Source: RGIG3178 sp942492795
Lineage (GTDB): Bacteria > Bacillota > Clostridia > Christensenellales > QAND01
NCBI GenBank assembly: GCA_942492795.1
Contig: OW818639.1
Coordinates: 248,001-312,000 of the forward strand
Length of the DNA stretch: 64,000 bases
Direction: 5' to 3'
Shown here: positions 32,045 to 41,337 of the stretch, in pieces
Layout of the letters: each line of letters begins with the position of its first letter
How positions within the stretch are numbered: position 1 is the first letter of the stretch
Made by a program: the position numbers and the translations under genes
Notes under the pieces: generated by a model
Database searches by the model: none
The model's input: the letters and a program-made list of their open reading frames with translations, nothing else
What the model was told of the DNA's origin: nothing

Positions 32045-33139
32045 TTACACGTTTAATCCCATCAGCTCTTTTAAGACGAATTGCCCGTCCTTTCGTATCA
32101 GAACATCGTCAAAATAGATTTCGCCGCCGCTGTTTTGTAAACAAACCATATCCCAATGCATGGCGCTCTGGTTGCCGTTGGGCGCCTCGTCATAGCACGC
32201 GCCGAGCGCCATATGGAACGATCCGCCAATCTTCTCGTCGAACAGCGTATCGCACATCGGCTTTTGAATGTGCGCGTTTACCCCAAGAGCAAACTCCCCG
32301 ACATACCTTGCGCCTTCGTCGGTATCCAAAAGCTCGTTGAGCCTTTGCGTGTTGTTCGCCGAAGCCTCGACGCATTTCCCGTTTTCAAAACGCAGCCGAA
32401 TATTCTCAAAGCGGTATCCGCCCTCAACGCTCGGCGCGTTGAATAGCACGGTACCGTTGATGCTCTCACGGATCGGCGACGTGAATATCTCCCCGTCCGG
32501 GATGTTGTATTGCCCCGCGCAGGGGATGGCGATCTGTCCCTTTATAGACAGCGTCAGATCCGTCCCCGGTCCTGTGATATGCACCTTGTCGGTCTTTTCC
32601 ATCCATGCTTTGAGCGGATCGAGATCCTTTTGCATCTTGTCGTAATCGACGCAGCACACGTCGAAGAAGAAATCCTCAAACGCCTCCGTCGACATCTGCG
32701 CCTTCTGTGCTGCTTCGCTGGTCGGCCACTGCACCACCACCCAGCGCGTTTTCTTTTTGCGCATCACGACATCCAGCGGCTGTCTATAGAGGCGGCTTAC
32801 CATCGTTTGCGTCTGTGTCGGTACATCGCTTGTCTCCAGGTCATTGTGTTCGCCGTAGAAATGCATCGAGCAGTCGATATGTTCAAACTGGGCACAGGCG
32901 AACTGTGCGCGAAGTTTGGTCATTTCCTCGTCGGTATGGAGCATAACCAGACGCGCCACGCGCGACGATGCCATGTCCACAAACGGCTTGCCCCCGGCTT
33001 GCTGCACCTTTTTGACCATCAATTCCAAAAAATCCAGGTTCGGATCACGGGCTATCAATGCCACGTTGTTCCCTTTTTCAACGCGCATCGCATGGTGCAC
33101 GAGCACATCCGCAAGCTTTTCCATCCTACTGTCCCGCAT
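32045..33139 (-). CDS. M29-family aminopeptidase, copy 1
   Basis: 364 residues. Metallo-aminopeptidase of the AmpS/PepS/aminopeptidase T family, cleaving N-terminal residues from peptides in the cytosol with two metal ions. Seen: metal-ligand blocks NIPDGEIFTSP (Glu), YVGEFALGVN (Glu), GGSFHMALG (His), and SAMHWDMV (His, Asp). ATG 33139 follows AAGGAG. It is directly downstream of a second M29 gene (10-nt gap); the two proteins align over their full length, so this is a tandem duplication with substantial divergence. Confidence 0.93.
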   Translation of the reverse strand: MRDSRMEKLADVLVHHAMRVEKGNNVALIARDPNLDFLELMVKKVQQAGGKPFVDMASSRVARLVMLHTDEEMTKLRAQFACAQFEHIDCSMHFYGEHNDLETSDVPTQTQTMVSRLYRQPLDVVMRKKKTRWVVVQWPTSEAAQKAQMSTEAFEDFFFDVCCVDYDKMQKDLDPLKAWMEKTDKVHITGPGTDLTLSIKGQIAIPCAGQYNIPDGEIFTSPIRESINGTVLFNAPSVEGGYRFENIRLRFENGKCVEASANNTQRLNELLDTDEGARYVGEFALGVNAHIQKPMCDTLFDEKIGGSFHMALGACYDEAPNGNQSAMHWDMVCLQNSGGEIYFDDVLIRKDGQFVLKELMGLNV

Positions 33140-33149
33140 GTGAATCTCC

Positions 33150-34262
33150 TTAGCGCAAATTTTCGGGGTTCAGCCCGAACAGTTCGGGGATCACGAACAT
33201 CCCGTCGCGACGAATCAGAACATCGTCAAAATAGATTTCGCCGCCGCCGAATTCCGGCGTCTGGATCAGGATTAGATCCCAGTGGACGGAGGATTTGTTG
33301 CCGTTGTCCGCCTCATCGTATGCGTTGCCCGGTGTGAAGTGGATGGATCCGGCAATCTTCTCGTCAAAGAGCGTGTCGAGCATCGGCAAATGGATGTTGG
33401 GGTTGACGCCGATGGCGAACTCGCCGATGAACCGAGCGCCGTCGTCGGTGTCCAGATATTTGTTGATCCGGAGGTTATCGTTGCTGCTCGCTTCCTCGAT
33501 TTTCCCGTCGCGGAAAGCAAAACGGATATTTTCAAACTTGAAGCCGGAAACCATCGACGGCGTGTTGTAGGTGATGACGCCGTTCACGCTGTCGATCACG
33601 GGAGCCGTGTAGATTTCCCCGTCCGGTATGTTGCGTTCGCCGTCGCACTTGATCGTCGGTATGCCTTTGATGGAAAACGACAAATCGGTGCCGGGACTTA
33701 TGATGCGCACGCGGTCGGTACGCCCCATAAGATCGATCAGCGGATCCATGGCCTTTGACATCCTGGCATAATCCAGATTGCACACGGAGAAATAAAACTC
33801 CTCAAACGCGTCGGTAGACATCTGCGCCAGCTGCGCCATGGACGGGTTCGGGTAGCGAAGCACCACCCATTTCTTTTTCAGTCTCGTTTCCATATGCACC
33901 GGCTTGTTGTACACAATGCTGTGCATCCGCTGGATATCCTCGTCCACGTCCACCGATTCAAATACGTTGTGCGAGCCGCGAACGCCTATAAACGCATCCA
34001 TCGCCTGCATTTTTGGCAAGTCGAACTGCGTGCGGAGCTCTGCGTGTTCCTTTGTCATGCCGCGCATGACCTGCCGCTCCACACGGCCGTTTTGCATCAC
34101 CACAAACGGGTATCCGCCCGCCTTATACGTTTCCTCCACCAGCGCACAGGCCATGCCGTCGTCGACATCCGACAGGTTCAGCCATACCTTCTCGCCTTTT
34201 TGAAGCTTCAGCGAATAGTTGATCAGGTTGCGCGCCAATTCGCGCTGTCTTGGATCGATCAT
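33150..34262 (-). CDS. M29-family aminopeptidase, copy 2
   Basis: 370 residues, same family and domain layout as its neighbour. Metal-ligand blocks: RNIPDGEIYTAPV, FIGEFAIGVNP, AGSIHFTPGNAYDEADNG and SVHWDLILIQ. Compared with copy 1 it has a longer C-terminus (LFGLNPENLR) and a four-residue insertion before the last strand (TPEFGGGEIYFDD). ATG 34262 follows GGAGGG. The pair is probably co-transcribed and supplies amino acids from peptides. Confidence 0.93.
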   Translation of the reverse strand: MIDPRQRELARNLINYSLKLQKGEKVWLNLSDVDDGMACALVEETYKAGGYPFVVMQNGRVERQVMRGMTKEHAELRTQFDLPKMQAMDAFIGVRGSHNVFESVDVDEDIQRMHSIVYNKPVHMETRLKKKWVVLRYPNPSMAQLAQMSTDAFEEFYFSVCNLDYARMSKAMDPLIDLMGRTDRVRIISPGTDLSFSIKGIPTIKCDGERNIPDGEIYTAPVIDSVNGVITYNTPSMVSGFKFENIRFAFRDGKIEEASSNDNLRINKYLDTDDGARFIGEFAIGVNPNIHLPMLDTLFDEKIAGSIHFTPGNAYDEADNGNKSSVHWDLILIQTPEFGGGEIYFDDVLIRRDGMFVIPELFGLNPENLR

Positions 34263-34346
34263 AAAAAAGCCCTCCGTTTCTGTTTGTTGTCCGGTCTGCT
34301 GCAGGCGGTATAAACCCGCCTGCCGTTGCGATTCTTTTATGCCAAT

Positions 34347-35318
34347 CTATTCCTCGGTTTCTTTGAGCGCTTTTGTGCCCTTGCGGTGAAACTCATCCAC
34401 GATGTACAGCGGCCTGTTCTTCGCTTCTTCATAGACGCGGCCCAGATAGTTCCCCATCAGGCCGACGCTCATAAACAGGAATCCCAACAGAAGATAAATG
34501 CCCGTCAGCGCGAACGACGTTGCGGTGATATCCGCTCCCGTCAACAAAAGGATCAGCTGCACGATCAGCGCTGTGACGCTGCCGAACACGCACAGCGTAC
34601 CCAGCCGGTTTGCCAACGTAAGCGGTTTGATGGAAAACGCGAAAATGCCGTCCATCGCCAGGCGCATCATCTGCTTAAAACCATACTTCGTCTCGCCCGC
34701 GGCGCGCTGTTTGCGCTCAAACTCCACCGGAACCTGCGTAAAGCCAACCCAGCCGATCATGCCGCGCAAATACCGGTTGTGCTCGCCCATCGACACCAGC
34801 TGATCCACCACCTTGCGGTCCATCAGCCGGAAATCACCTGTGTCCAGCGGCGCGTTGTTGCCTGTCAAGAAGCGGAATGTACGGTAATACATCGCACTGG
34901 TCAGCTTTTTAAAAGCGGTTTCCCCTTCGCGGCTCTTGCGCTTGCCGTATACGATGTCGGCGTCGCCCTGTTTCCAAACAGCCGCCATCTCGGGGATGAC
35001 TTCGGGCGGATCCTGCAGATCGGCGTCTATCAAGATGACCGCCTTGCCGCGCGCCGCATCCAAACCGGCACTCGACGCCGCTTGTTGGCCGAAGTTGCGC
35101 GAAAAGGAAATCACCACCACATGCTCGTCCGCTTCGTATATCTTCTTTAGAACCGGCAGCGTATTGTCCCGGCTGCCGTCGTTGATATAGAGGATCTCAT
35201 ACGGTTCGTTCATCCCCTTCATAACGGAACTCAGGCGTTGATGCGTCTGGGGCAGCACTTCCTGCTCGTTAAAGCACGGAACAACGATCGAATAAACAAT
35301 ATTTGCCAAGGCGTTCAC
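34347..35318 (-). CDS. family 2 glycosyltransferase, GtrB/DPM1-like, with two membrane helices
   Basis: 323 residues. GT-A domain: SIVVPCFNEQEVLPQTHQRL, YINDGSRDNT, the DxD-type motif LIDADLQDPPEV, and DTGDFRLMDRKVVDQL; then two C-terminal helices (~232-255 and ~265-290). GtrB-like enzymes transfer a sugar from a nucleotide donor to undecaprenyl phosphate at the membrane. The donor is not predictable, and no flippase (GtrA) gene adjoins. Its last residues overlap no other gene. Confidence 0.92.
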   Translation of the reverse strand: MNALANIVYSIVVPCFNEQEVLPQTHQRLSSVMKGMNEPYEILYINDGSRDNTLPVLKKIYEADEHVVVISFSRNFGQQAASSAGLDAARGKAVILIDADLQDPPEVIPEMAAVWKQGDADIVYGKRKSREGETAFKKLTSAMYYRTFRFLTGNNAPLDTGDFRLMDRKVVDQLVSMGEHNRYLRGMIGWVGFTQVPVEFERKQRAAGETKYGFKQMMRLAMDGIFAFSIKPLTLANRLGTLCVFGSVTALIVQLILLLTGADITATSFALTGIYLLLGFLFMSVGLMGNYLGRVYEEAKNRPLYIVDEFHRKGTKALKETEE

Positions 35319-35386
35319 TCCTAACCTCGCTCATTATACCTTTTCCTTGTATAAATGAAAAGACAAGTCAATCGATCCCAGTCCCG

Positions 35387-36832
35387 CTATACCGACTTCA
35401 TAGGCTCGCAAAACCTGGCCAGCAAACCCTTTACCAGCCTCCAAAGCCGATCCACCGACGGCAGCACCAGATATTCGTCGGGCGTATGCACATCGTGTTC
35501 CTCGGCGCCTGTCGCGATGATGTCAAGCTGCGGCGCTTTGCTCAGAAGGATGCCGCATTCAAGCCCGGCATGGATCGCTTTGATCTCGATCTCACTGCCA
35601 AACAGCTCGCGGTACACCTGCTGAAGCACGATGCGCGCTTTCGAATCGGGGTTGTATTTCCAGCCCGGATACCGGTTGTAGGAGCGAATATCGCACGAAA
35701 ACGCCTCGCCGAGCAGTCGGATGCGGTTTTCCGTCTCATCCTGCTTGCTCTCAACGCTTGAACGCGGGGAAAAGGTAAAGACAACGGCGTTGCCGTTTGT
35801 GCGTATGACGCCCATGTTCACCGATGTCTCCACCAGCGTTTCCATGCTGTGGGACATGCTCAACACGCCGTTGGGCGCTATCATCAGAAGCGATACGATG
35901 TCCTTCGTGTCCTTCGTGCTCATCTGCTCTTTCGTTTCGCCTATGCCCTCGACACCGACACAGAATCCGGCATCGGATTCGCCCAGTTCAAGGCGTATCG
36001 TTTCCGCCATGGCAGCTACCGCATCGGTGAGCGCCTGTGCATTTTGTGCCGTGACCACCGCAAAGCACTCGCGCGGGATCGCGTTGTCCTTGCTTCCGCC
36101 TTCGATGGACACCAGATGAAACGGCGGCAGCGCATACAATATCCGCCCCATCAGCTTGTTGGCATTCGCTCTGTGGCGGTTGATGCTTGTGCCGCTGTGT
36201 CCTCCCATCAGCCCCGTGAGCGATATCCTATACGCCTGCGCGCAGACCGTCTGGGGCGCAAAGCGTTTGGTCAGATCCATGCGCATGCCGCCCGCGCAGC
36301 TGACGATGGCGGTGCTCTCGGGTCCGGAATCGAGATTGACCATCGTCTGCGCCTCGATCCAGCTTCCGTCGATATTGGCGGCGCCCAAAAGCCCCACCTC
36401 TTCCTGCGCGGTGAACAGGCATTCCAGCGGCGGGTGGACGATCTTGTCGTCCGCCAGCAGCGCCAGCATCATCGCCACCGCTACGCCGTTGTCCGCGCCG
36501 AGCGTCGTACCGTTCGCGCGAAGCTTGTCGCCGTCCAACACCAGATCGATCGGGTCGCGTTCAAAATCGTGCACCGTCGCCGCGTTCTTTTCGCACACCA
36601 TGTCGGTATGTCCCTGCAGCAGTACGGATGGAAGATTCTCTTTGCCCCTCGAACCGGTCTTTTTGATCATCACGTTGTGTAAGGAATCGCGCAGGCACGG
36701 CAACCCGTGCATCCCGGCAAACGATTCCAGATAATCCGCGATGCCCTTCTCGTTGTACGACCCGCGCGGTATCGCGCTTATCTCTTCAAAATACCGAAAA
36801 AATTCCTTCGGTTCCCAACCCGACAGAGCCAT
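35387..36832 (-). CDS. pepD: aminoacyl-histidine dipeptidase (PepD, M20 family)
   Basis: 481 residues, normal for PepD. Zn-dependent cytosolic dipeptidase, preferring X-His. Seen: EISAIPRGSYNEKGIADYL, metal-ligand motifs LLQGHTDMVCE and TLGADNGVAVAMM, FTAQEEVGLLGA (catalytic Glu pair), and a lid domain starting around TGLMGGHSGTSINRHRAN. The C-terminal metal site is AIHAGLECGILLS. The gene ends 68 nt from the 5' end of the GT2 gene. With the two M29 genes it makes a small peptide-utilisation neighbourhood. Confidence 0.95.
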   Translation of the reverse strand: MALSGWEPKEFFRYFEEISAIPRGSYNEKGIADYLESFAGMHGLPCLRDSLHNVMIKKTGSRGKENLPSVLLQGHTDMVCEKNAATVHDFERDPIDLVLDGDKLRANGTTLGADNGVAVAMMLALLADDKIVHPPLECLFTAQEEVGLLGAANIDGSWIEAQTMVNLDSGPESTAIVSCAGGMRMDLTKRFAPQTVCAQAYRISLTGLMGGHSGTSINRHRANANKLMGRILYALPPFHLVSIEGGSKDNAIPRECFAVVTAQNAQALTDAVAAMAETIRLELGESDAGFCVGVEGIGETKEQMSTKDTKDIVSLLMIAPNGVLSMSHSMETLVETSVNMGVIRTNGNAVVFTFSPRSSVESKQDETENRIRLLGEAFSCDIRSYNRYPGWKYNPDSKARIVLQQVYRELFGSEIEIKAIHAGLECGILLSKAPQLDIIATGAEEHDVHTPDEYLVLPSVDRLWRLVKGLLARFCEPMKSV

Positions 36833-36844
36833 GGATACCTCCTG

Positions 36845-37834
36845 CTATTTCTTCCAAAGAATGCTTTGGTTTATTGGCACAATGACGCTTTGATAATAGG
36901 CGGCGTCCAGCATCGGGCGCAGTTTGCTGCTCACCCACAGATACCGGTACCTGGAGCCTACCTTCTGCATCATAACGCTTACCCTGTTGATCTTGCCCTC
37001 CTGCAGGCAGGTCATGTTCGAGATGCCGCCGGATTGAGCGAATGTATAATTGTAAACGTCGTCGTATTTTTCAAGATCCTTCAGGCTTTTGATGACGGCG
37101 TCGAATTCCGTCCTCGTCACCGTTGCCAGCTCCGTGCGATACGTGTTGTCCCCGCTTTGCACGCTAAAGGACAGTGTAAGGGTCTCGTGCTCGGCGTCGC
37201 CTTCGGGCTGCAGCATCCATTGCTGCGGCGTCTTGATCGAAAAGCCGAAATCGCTTTTAAAATCGTATGTGTCCAGTTGGGTCATGTCGATGGCGGGCGG
37301 GTTGGCATCGGTCTGTATCGTGACGCTGCCTAACATCGCCAGCAGGTTGCCGCGCTCTTTGGTAAAGGTAGCCTGATCCGCAGCCTGCAGCACGACGCGC
37401 ATGAAAAGCCTGGGCGCGGTGTCGTACCAGCTTCGGCTTCCCTCGTAAGCTATGGTATATGCCCCGCTCTGCACCCCCGAGATAAGTTTTCCCGCATACG
37501 GTCCGGCGCTTAGCGCTTGCTCTTGTACGTCGTCCATCTCGATCTGCTGCAAAAACACGTTGCTCTTTGCCTGCTGATCGCTGAGCCACACAAACTGGAT
37601 GCCAACGGTGCCTCCCGTGAACGTGAACGCCGCCGTCAAGCCCTGTATATAATCCTCATCCTCCTGGTATTGCCAGCTTTTGGGAAAGGAAAAAGCCGTC
37701 TGGGAAACATAGCTTTCAAAGTGGGACAATGAAGGCGATGCTGCCGGCGTCGGCTGTGCGCTTTGGCTGTTTTGACATCCCAGCAGCAGTATGCCCAAAG
37801 CCAAAAACAGCGCCGCTATTTGAAACCGTTTCAT
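36845..37834 (-). CDS. lipoprotein of unknown function
   Basis: 329 residues. Lipobox LGILLLGC (Cys20) after a hydrophobic signal, then a Gln/Ser/Pro linker. Two similar ~140-residue units follow: the first around FSFPKSWQYQEDEDYIQGLT ... LLAMLGSVTIQ, the second around FGFSIKTPQQWMLQPEGDAE ... YYQSVIVPINQSI. Each begins with 'F.F..P..W' and ends with a helix, a PsbP/Mog1-like pattern I would only call suggestive. It sits 12 nt upstream of pepD and is divergent from the pot operon. Confidence 0.75.
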   Translation of the reverse strand: MKRFQIAALFLALGILLLGCQNSQSAQPTPAASPSLSHFESYVSQTAFSFPKSWQYQEDEDYIQGLTAAFTFTGGTVGIQFVWLSDQQAKSNVFLQQIEMDDVQEQALSAGPYAGKLISGVQSGAYTIAYEGSRSWYDTAPRLFMRVVLQAADQATFTKERGNLLAMLGSVTIQTDANPPAIDMTQLDTYDFKSDFGFSIKTPQQWMLQPEGDAEHETLTLSFSVQSGDNTYRTELATVTRTEFDAVIKSLKDLEKYDDVYNYTFAQSGGISNMTCLQEGKINRVSVMMQKVGSRYRYLWVSSKLRPMLDAAYYQSVIVPINQSILWKK

Positions 37835-37926
37835 CCTCTGCTCCTCAAATGTGAACTGTCTTTATCATAACCGCAAGTCCAAGGCAATGCAAGGTAAAGG
37901 ACGTGTCACAATCTTGATGAAAGCCC

Positions 37927-37955
37927 TTGACTGTGATGGTCTTGTGTGATTTAAT
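37927..37955 (+). promoter_or_regulatory. promoter of the XRE-pot operon
   Basis: TTGACT (37927-37932), 17-bp spacer, TTTAAT (37950-37955). It lies 127 nt upstream of the regulator gene. Confidence 0.5.
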
Positions 37956-37979
37956 AAATAGCGTTTTAAGTTAAGCATC

Positions 37980-37998
37980 GCTAAACAAATTGTTTAGC
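37980..37998. promoter_or_regulatory. candidate operator of the XRE-cupin regulator
   Basis: Perfect inverted repeat GCTAAACA-AAT-TGTTTAGC placed downstream of the predicted promoter, a position fit for repression. The partner protein is encoded 84 nt further on. Confidence 0.5.
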
Positions 37999-38081
37999 AT
38001 ATGTTTATGCCTCACCGGCGGGGCGTTTGCCATATCGTATAAAAACACTGTCTATAGATCCACAAAAGGGGAGGGTTGCCC

Positions 38082-38621
38082 GTGCATATCGGACGCCAGA
38101 TACAGCAACTTCGTTTGAAGTACGGCCTGACCCAGGAAGAGCTTGCCAACCGCGCAGAGCTCTCCAAGGGTTTTATCTCCCAACTGGAACGCGATCTTAC
38201 CTCGCCGAGCATCGCAACGCTGGTGGATATTCTCCAGTGCCTTGGGATCAGCTTGCAGGAGTTTTTCAAAGAAGAACCTTTGGACAAGGTGGTCTTCGCC
38301 CCCGCGGAACTGTTCACCAAATCGGACGAAACGATGGGGACAAGCATCACATGGCTTGTACCGCATGCGCAGAAAAACCGCATGGAACCCATTTTGTTTA
38401 CGCTTGAAGCGGGCAAACAAAGCGAGACGGACGATCCGCACGAAGGCGAAGAATTCGGCTATGTTCTTTCGGGCACAGCGACGCTTTTGTTGGGAAGCCA
38501 GAAATATAAAATCAAAAAGGGCGATTCCTTTTGCTTTACGCCGTCACAGGCGCACGGATTGCAAAATCACGGCAAAACGCCGCTGCGCGTCTTGTGGGTA
38601 TCATCGCCACCGAGTTTTTAG
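38082..38621 (+). CDS. XRE-family regulator with cupin domain (PuuR-like)
   Basis: 179 residues from GTG 38082 (GAGGG six bases upstream; the TTG at 38076 abuts the SD). N-terminal helix-turn-helix (~4-60: IQQLRLKYGLTQEELANRAE, SKGFISQLERDLTSPSIATL) and C-terminal cupin (~105-178: HEGEEFGYVLSGTATLLLGS, GDSFCFTPSQAHGLQNHG). Such regulators typically sense a small ligand with the cupin. Being first in an operon with potABCD, it likely controls polyamine uptake. An 18-nt gap precedes potA. Confidence 0.92.
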   Translation: MHIGRQIQQLRLKYGLTQEELANRAELSKGFISQLERDLTSPSIATLVDILQCLGISLQEFFKEEPLDKVVFAPAELFTKSDETMGTSITWLVPHAQKNRMEPILFTLEAGKQSETDDPHEGEEFGYVLSGTATLLLGSQKYKIKKGDSFCFTPSQAHGLQNHGKTPLRVLWVSSPPSF

Positions 38622-38639
38622 TGCAGGAGGTCGTCACCT

Positions 38640-39740
38640 TTGGCGGATCGTATCATTGAATTGAAGGGGATTTGCAAGAGCTATGAGGGGGAAGCCGCCT
38701 TGGACGGCATCGACCTTTATATAAGGAGGCGCGAATTCCTCACGCTTTTGGGCCCGTCCGGCTGCGGCAAGACCACAATGCTTCGCGTCATCGCGGGCTT
38801 TGAAAGCGCCGACGCGGGTGACCTTCTGTTTGAAGGGGAGCGCATCAACGATGTGCCGCCCTATAAACGCCGCGTCAACACGGTGTTCCAACGGTATTCG
38901 CTGTTCCCGCACCTGAACGTTTTCGACAATATCGCGTTCGGCCTTTCCATCAAAAAAATACCCAAGCAGCAGATACAAAAGCGCGTGACCGACATGCTCG
39001 AGCTCGTCGGGTTGAGCGGCTTTGAAAAACGCAAGCCCGACTCGCTCTCCGGCGGTCAGCAGCAGCGCGTGGCGATCGCCCGCGCGCTTATCAACGAGCC
39101 TGAAGTGCTCTTGCTGGACGAACCGCTGGCCGCTCTTGATCTGAAAATGCGCAAGGAAATGCAGCTTGAACTGAAAAAAATGCAGCAGCGCCTTGGCATC
39201 ACTTTTGTGTATGTGACGCACGATCAGGAAGAAGCGCTTACCATGAGCGACACCATCGTCGTCATGTCACGCGGACAGATCCAGCAGATCGGCACCCCCG
39301 TAGATATCTACAACGAGCCCATCAACTCGTTTGTGGCGGATTTTATCGGTGAAAGCAACCTGTTGGAAGGTACGATGGTACGCGACTACCTGTGCCGTTT
39401 CGCGAACTGTGATTTCCCGTGCCTCGACAAGGGCTTTGCCAAAAACGAAGAGGTGGAGATCGTCGTTCGACCCGAAGACATCGACATCGTGCCTTTGGAA
39501 TCCGGCATGATCGGCTGTACCGTGCAATCCATCGTCTTTATGGGCGTGCATTATGAGATCAAACTCTTGGGCGAAGACGGCATGGCGTGGATGGTGCACA
39601 CCACCGACCCCGTCGAGATCGGCCAAAAAGTCGGGCTCTCGCTGGAGCCGGACGCCATCCATGTCATGAAGGTTTCGGACGAGCCTCTCGCCGGTGAACA
39701 GGAAGAGATGGCCCAGGCCGAGGAGGGGGGAGACGCATGA
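38640..39740 (+). CDS. potA: spermidine/putrescine ABC transporter ATP-binding protein
   Basis: 366 residues starting at TTG 38640, nine bases after GGAGG. Seen: Walker A GPSGCGKTTMLR, Q-loop VFQRYSLFPHL, signature LSGGQQQRVAIARAL, Walker B VLLLDEPLAAL and the H-loop VTHDQEEALT. The C-terminal TOBE_2 regulatory domain (~280-350) is present, as expected for PotA. It energises PotBC. Overlaps potB by 4 nt. Confidence 0.96.
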   Translation: MADRIIELKGICKSYEGEAALDGIDLYIRRREFLTLLGPSGCGKTTMLRVIAGFESADAGDLLFEGERINDVPPYKRRVNTVFQRYSLFPHLNVFDNIAFGLSIKKIPKQQIQKRVTDMLELVGLSGFEKRKPDSLSGGQQQRVAIARALINEPEVLLLDEPLAALDLKMRKEMQLELKKMQQRLGITFVYVTHDQEEALTMSDTIVVMSRGQIQQIGTPVDIYNEPINSFVADFIGESNLLEGTMVRDYLCRFANCDFPCLDKGFAKNEEVEIVVRPEDIDIVPLESGMIGCTVQSIVFMGVHYEIKLLGEDGMAWMVHTTDPVEIGQKVGLSLEPDAIHVMKVSDEPLAGEQEEMAQAEEGGDA

Positions 39741-40561
39741 AGCGAACCGCCTATGCCGGCCCTTATCTTCTTTGGATGGGCGTCTTTATCGTCATTCCGC
39801 TTGCGATCGTGCTGTACTATGGCTTAACGTCTGCCGCAGGCGGCACCATTCATTTTTCAACGCTCAACATCGCGCGTGCGTTCAACCCGGTCTATATCGG
39901 CGTATTTCTAAGAAGCGTGCTGATGGCGGCGGAAGCGACGGCGTTGTGCCTGCTCATCGGCTATCCGCTGGCGCTTTCCTTGGCGTCGCGCAACTTCAAA
40001 CGGGGCGCTACCATTCTGATATTGATCGTCATCCCGATGTGGATGAACTTTTTGCTCCGCACCTACGCCTGGATGAACCTTCTGAGCGACACCGGCCTTG
40101 TGGCACAGGCGCTCCGCTTTTTGGGATTCCAGGACGTCTCGCTGCTGTACAACAGCACCGCTGTGATCGTCGGGCTTGTGTATAACTTTTTGCCGTTTAT
40201 GGTTCTTCCCATCTATTCGGTTTTGATCAAGATCGAACCGCACCTCTACGAGGCGGCGGAAGATCTGGGCGCCAATTCCATGCGCGTCTTTTCGCGCGTA
40301 ACGCTGCCGCTTTCCATGCCCGGCATCATCACCGGCATCACCATGTGTTTCATGCCTGCCATCACCACCTTTGCGGTATCGCGGCTGCTGGGCGGCGGCC
40401 TGGTGCCGATGTACGGGGAACTGATCGAAAACCAGTTCTATTTCATGCGCGACTGGCACTTTGGCGCGACGCTTTCGCTGGTCATGATGGCGCTTGTGCT
40501 GTTGAGCAGCTATATGATGCGAAAATACGACAAGGACGCGCAGGGGGGCATGCTATGGTGA
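39737..40561 (+). CDS. potB: spermidine/putrescine ABC transporter permease
   Basis: 274 residues, six membrane helices. The EAA loop that contacts PotA is YEAAEDLGANSMRVFSRVTL (followed by PLSMPGIITGI). LWMGVFIVIPLAIVLYYGLT forms the first helix. Usual length and topology of PotB. It shares its last 7 nt with potC. Confidence 0.95.
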   Translation: MKRTAYAGPYLLWMGVFIVIPLAIVLYYGLTSAAGGTIHFSTLNIARAFNPVYIGVFLRSVLMAAEATALCLLIGYPLALSLASRNFKRGATILILIVIPMWMNFLLRTYAWMNLLSDTGLVAQALRFLGFQDVSLLYNSTAVIVGLVYNFLPFMVLPIYSVLIKIEPHLYEAAEDLGANSMRVFSRVTLPLSMPGIITGITMCFMPAITTFAVSRLLGGGLVPMYGELIENQFYFMRDWHFGATLSLVMMALVLLSSYMMRKYDKDAQGGMLW

Positions 40562-41337
40562 AGAAAACGCTCCGCTGGGTTTTAATCATCGCCGTTTTGA
40601 TCTTCCTCTATGCGCCCATCGTCACGCTGATCGTGTATTCGTTCAACGCCGGGCGTACCATGAGCCACTGGGGCGGCTTTTCGCTGACATGGTACAAGCA
40701 GCTGTTTTCCGACAGCACCATCATGCAGTCGCTCGGGGTGACGCTTTCCGTGGCTCTGATTGCTTCGGTATGCGCCACCATCTTAGGCACGTTCGCGGCG
40801 GTCGGCATCCATGCGATGAAGCGCAAGCGCGCCATGGCTGTGGAGAACATCTCCTACATCCCGATGCTGGCACCCGATATCGTCACCGGCATTTCGCTGA
40901 TGCTGCTGTTCATCTTTGGCGGGTTCAAGCTCGGATACGGTACGATGGTGTTGGCGCATATCACGTTCAACCTGCCTTATGTCATCTTCTCGGTGCTGCC
41001 CAAACTCAAGCAGGTGCCGCAGAACCAATACGAAGCGGCCATCGATTTGGGCGCAAAGCCGCATGCGGCGCTGTACCGAATCATCTTCCCGCAGATCCTG
41101 CCCGGCATTTTAACGGGGCTGATCTTCGCATTCACGCTTTCCATCGACGATTTCGTCATCAGCTATTTTACCTCGCAGGACGTTTCCAATCTGTCCATGA
41201 CCATCTATTCGATGGCGCGCCGCGGGCTGAACCCCAAGATCAACGCGCTGTCGACGCTGATGTTTGTAAGCATACTGATACTTTTGATCATCATCAATGT
41301 TCGCAACAGCAGGCAACTGAAAAAGGAGAGAGTGTAG
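40555..41337 (+). CDS. potC: spermidine/putrescine ABC transporter permease
   Basis: 260 residues from ATG 40555; the frame open from 40345 is not coding upstream. Six helices; EAA loop YEAAIDLGAKPHAALYRIIF followed by PQILPGILTG. LYAPIVTLIVYSFNAGRTMS is the family-typical first helix and external loop. Directly adjacent to potD (0 nt gap), so the four genes are one transcription unit. Confidence 0.95.
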   Translation: MVKKTLRWVLIIAVLIFLYAPIVTLIVYSFNAGRTMSHWGGFSLTWYKQLFSDSTIMQSLGVTLSVALIASVCATILGTFAAVGIHAMKRKRAMAVENISYIPMLAPDIVTGISLMLLFIFGGFKLGYGTMVLAHITFNLPYVIFSVLPKLKQVPQNQYEAAIDLGAKPHAALYRIIFPQILPGILTGLIFAFTLSIDDFVISYFTSQDVSNLSMTIYSMARRGLNPKINALSTLMFVSILILLIIINVRNSRQLKKERV

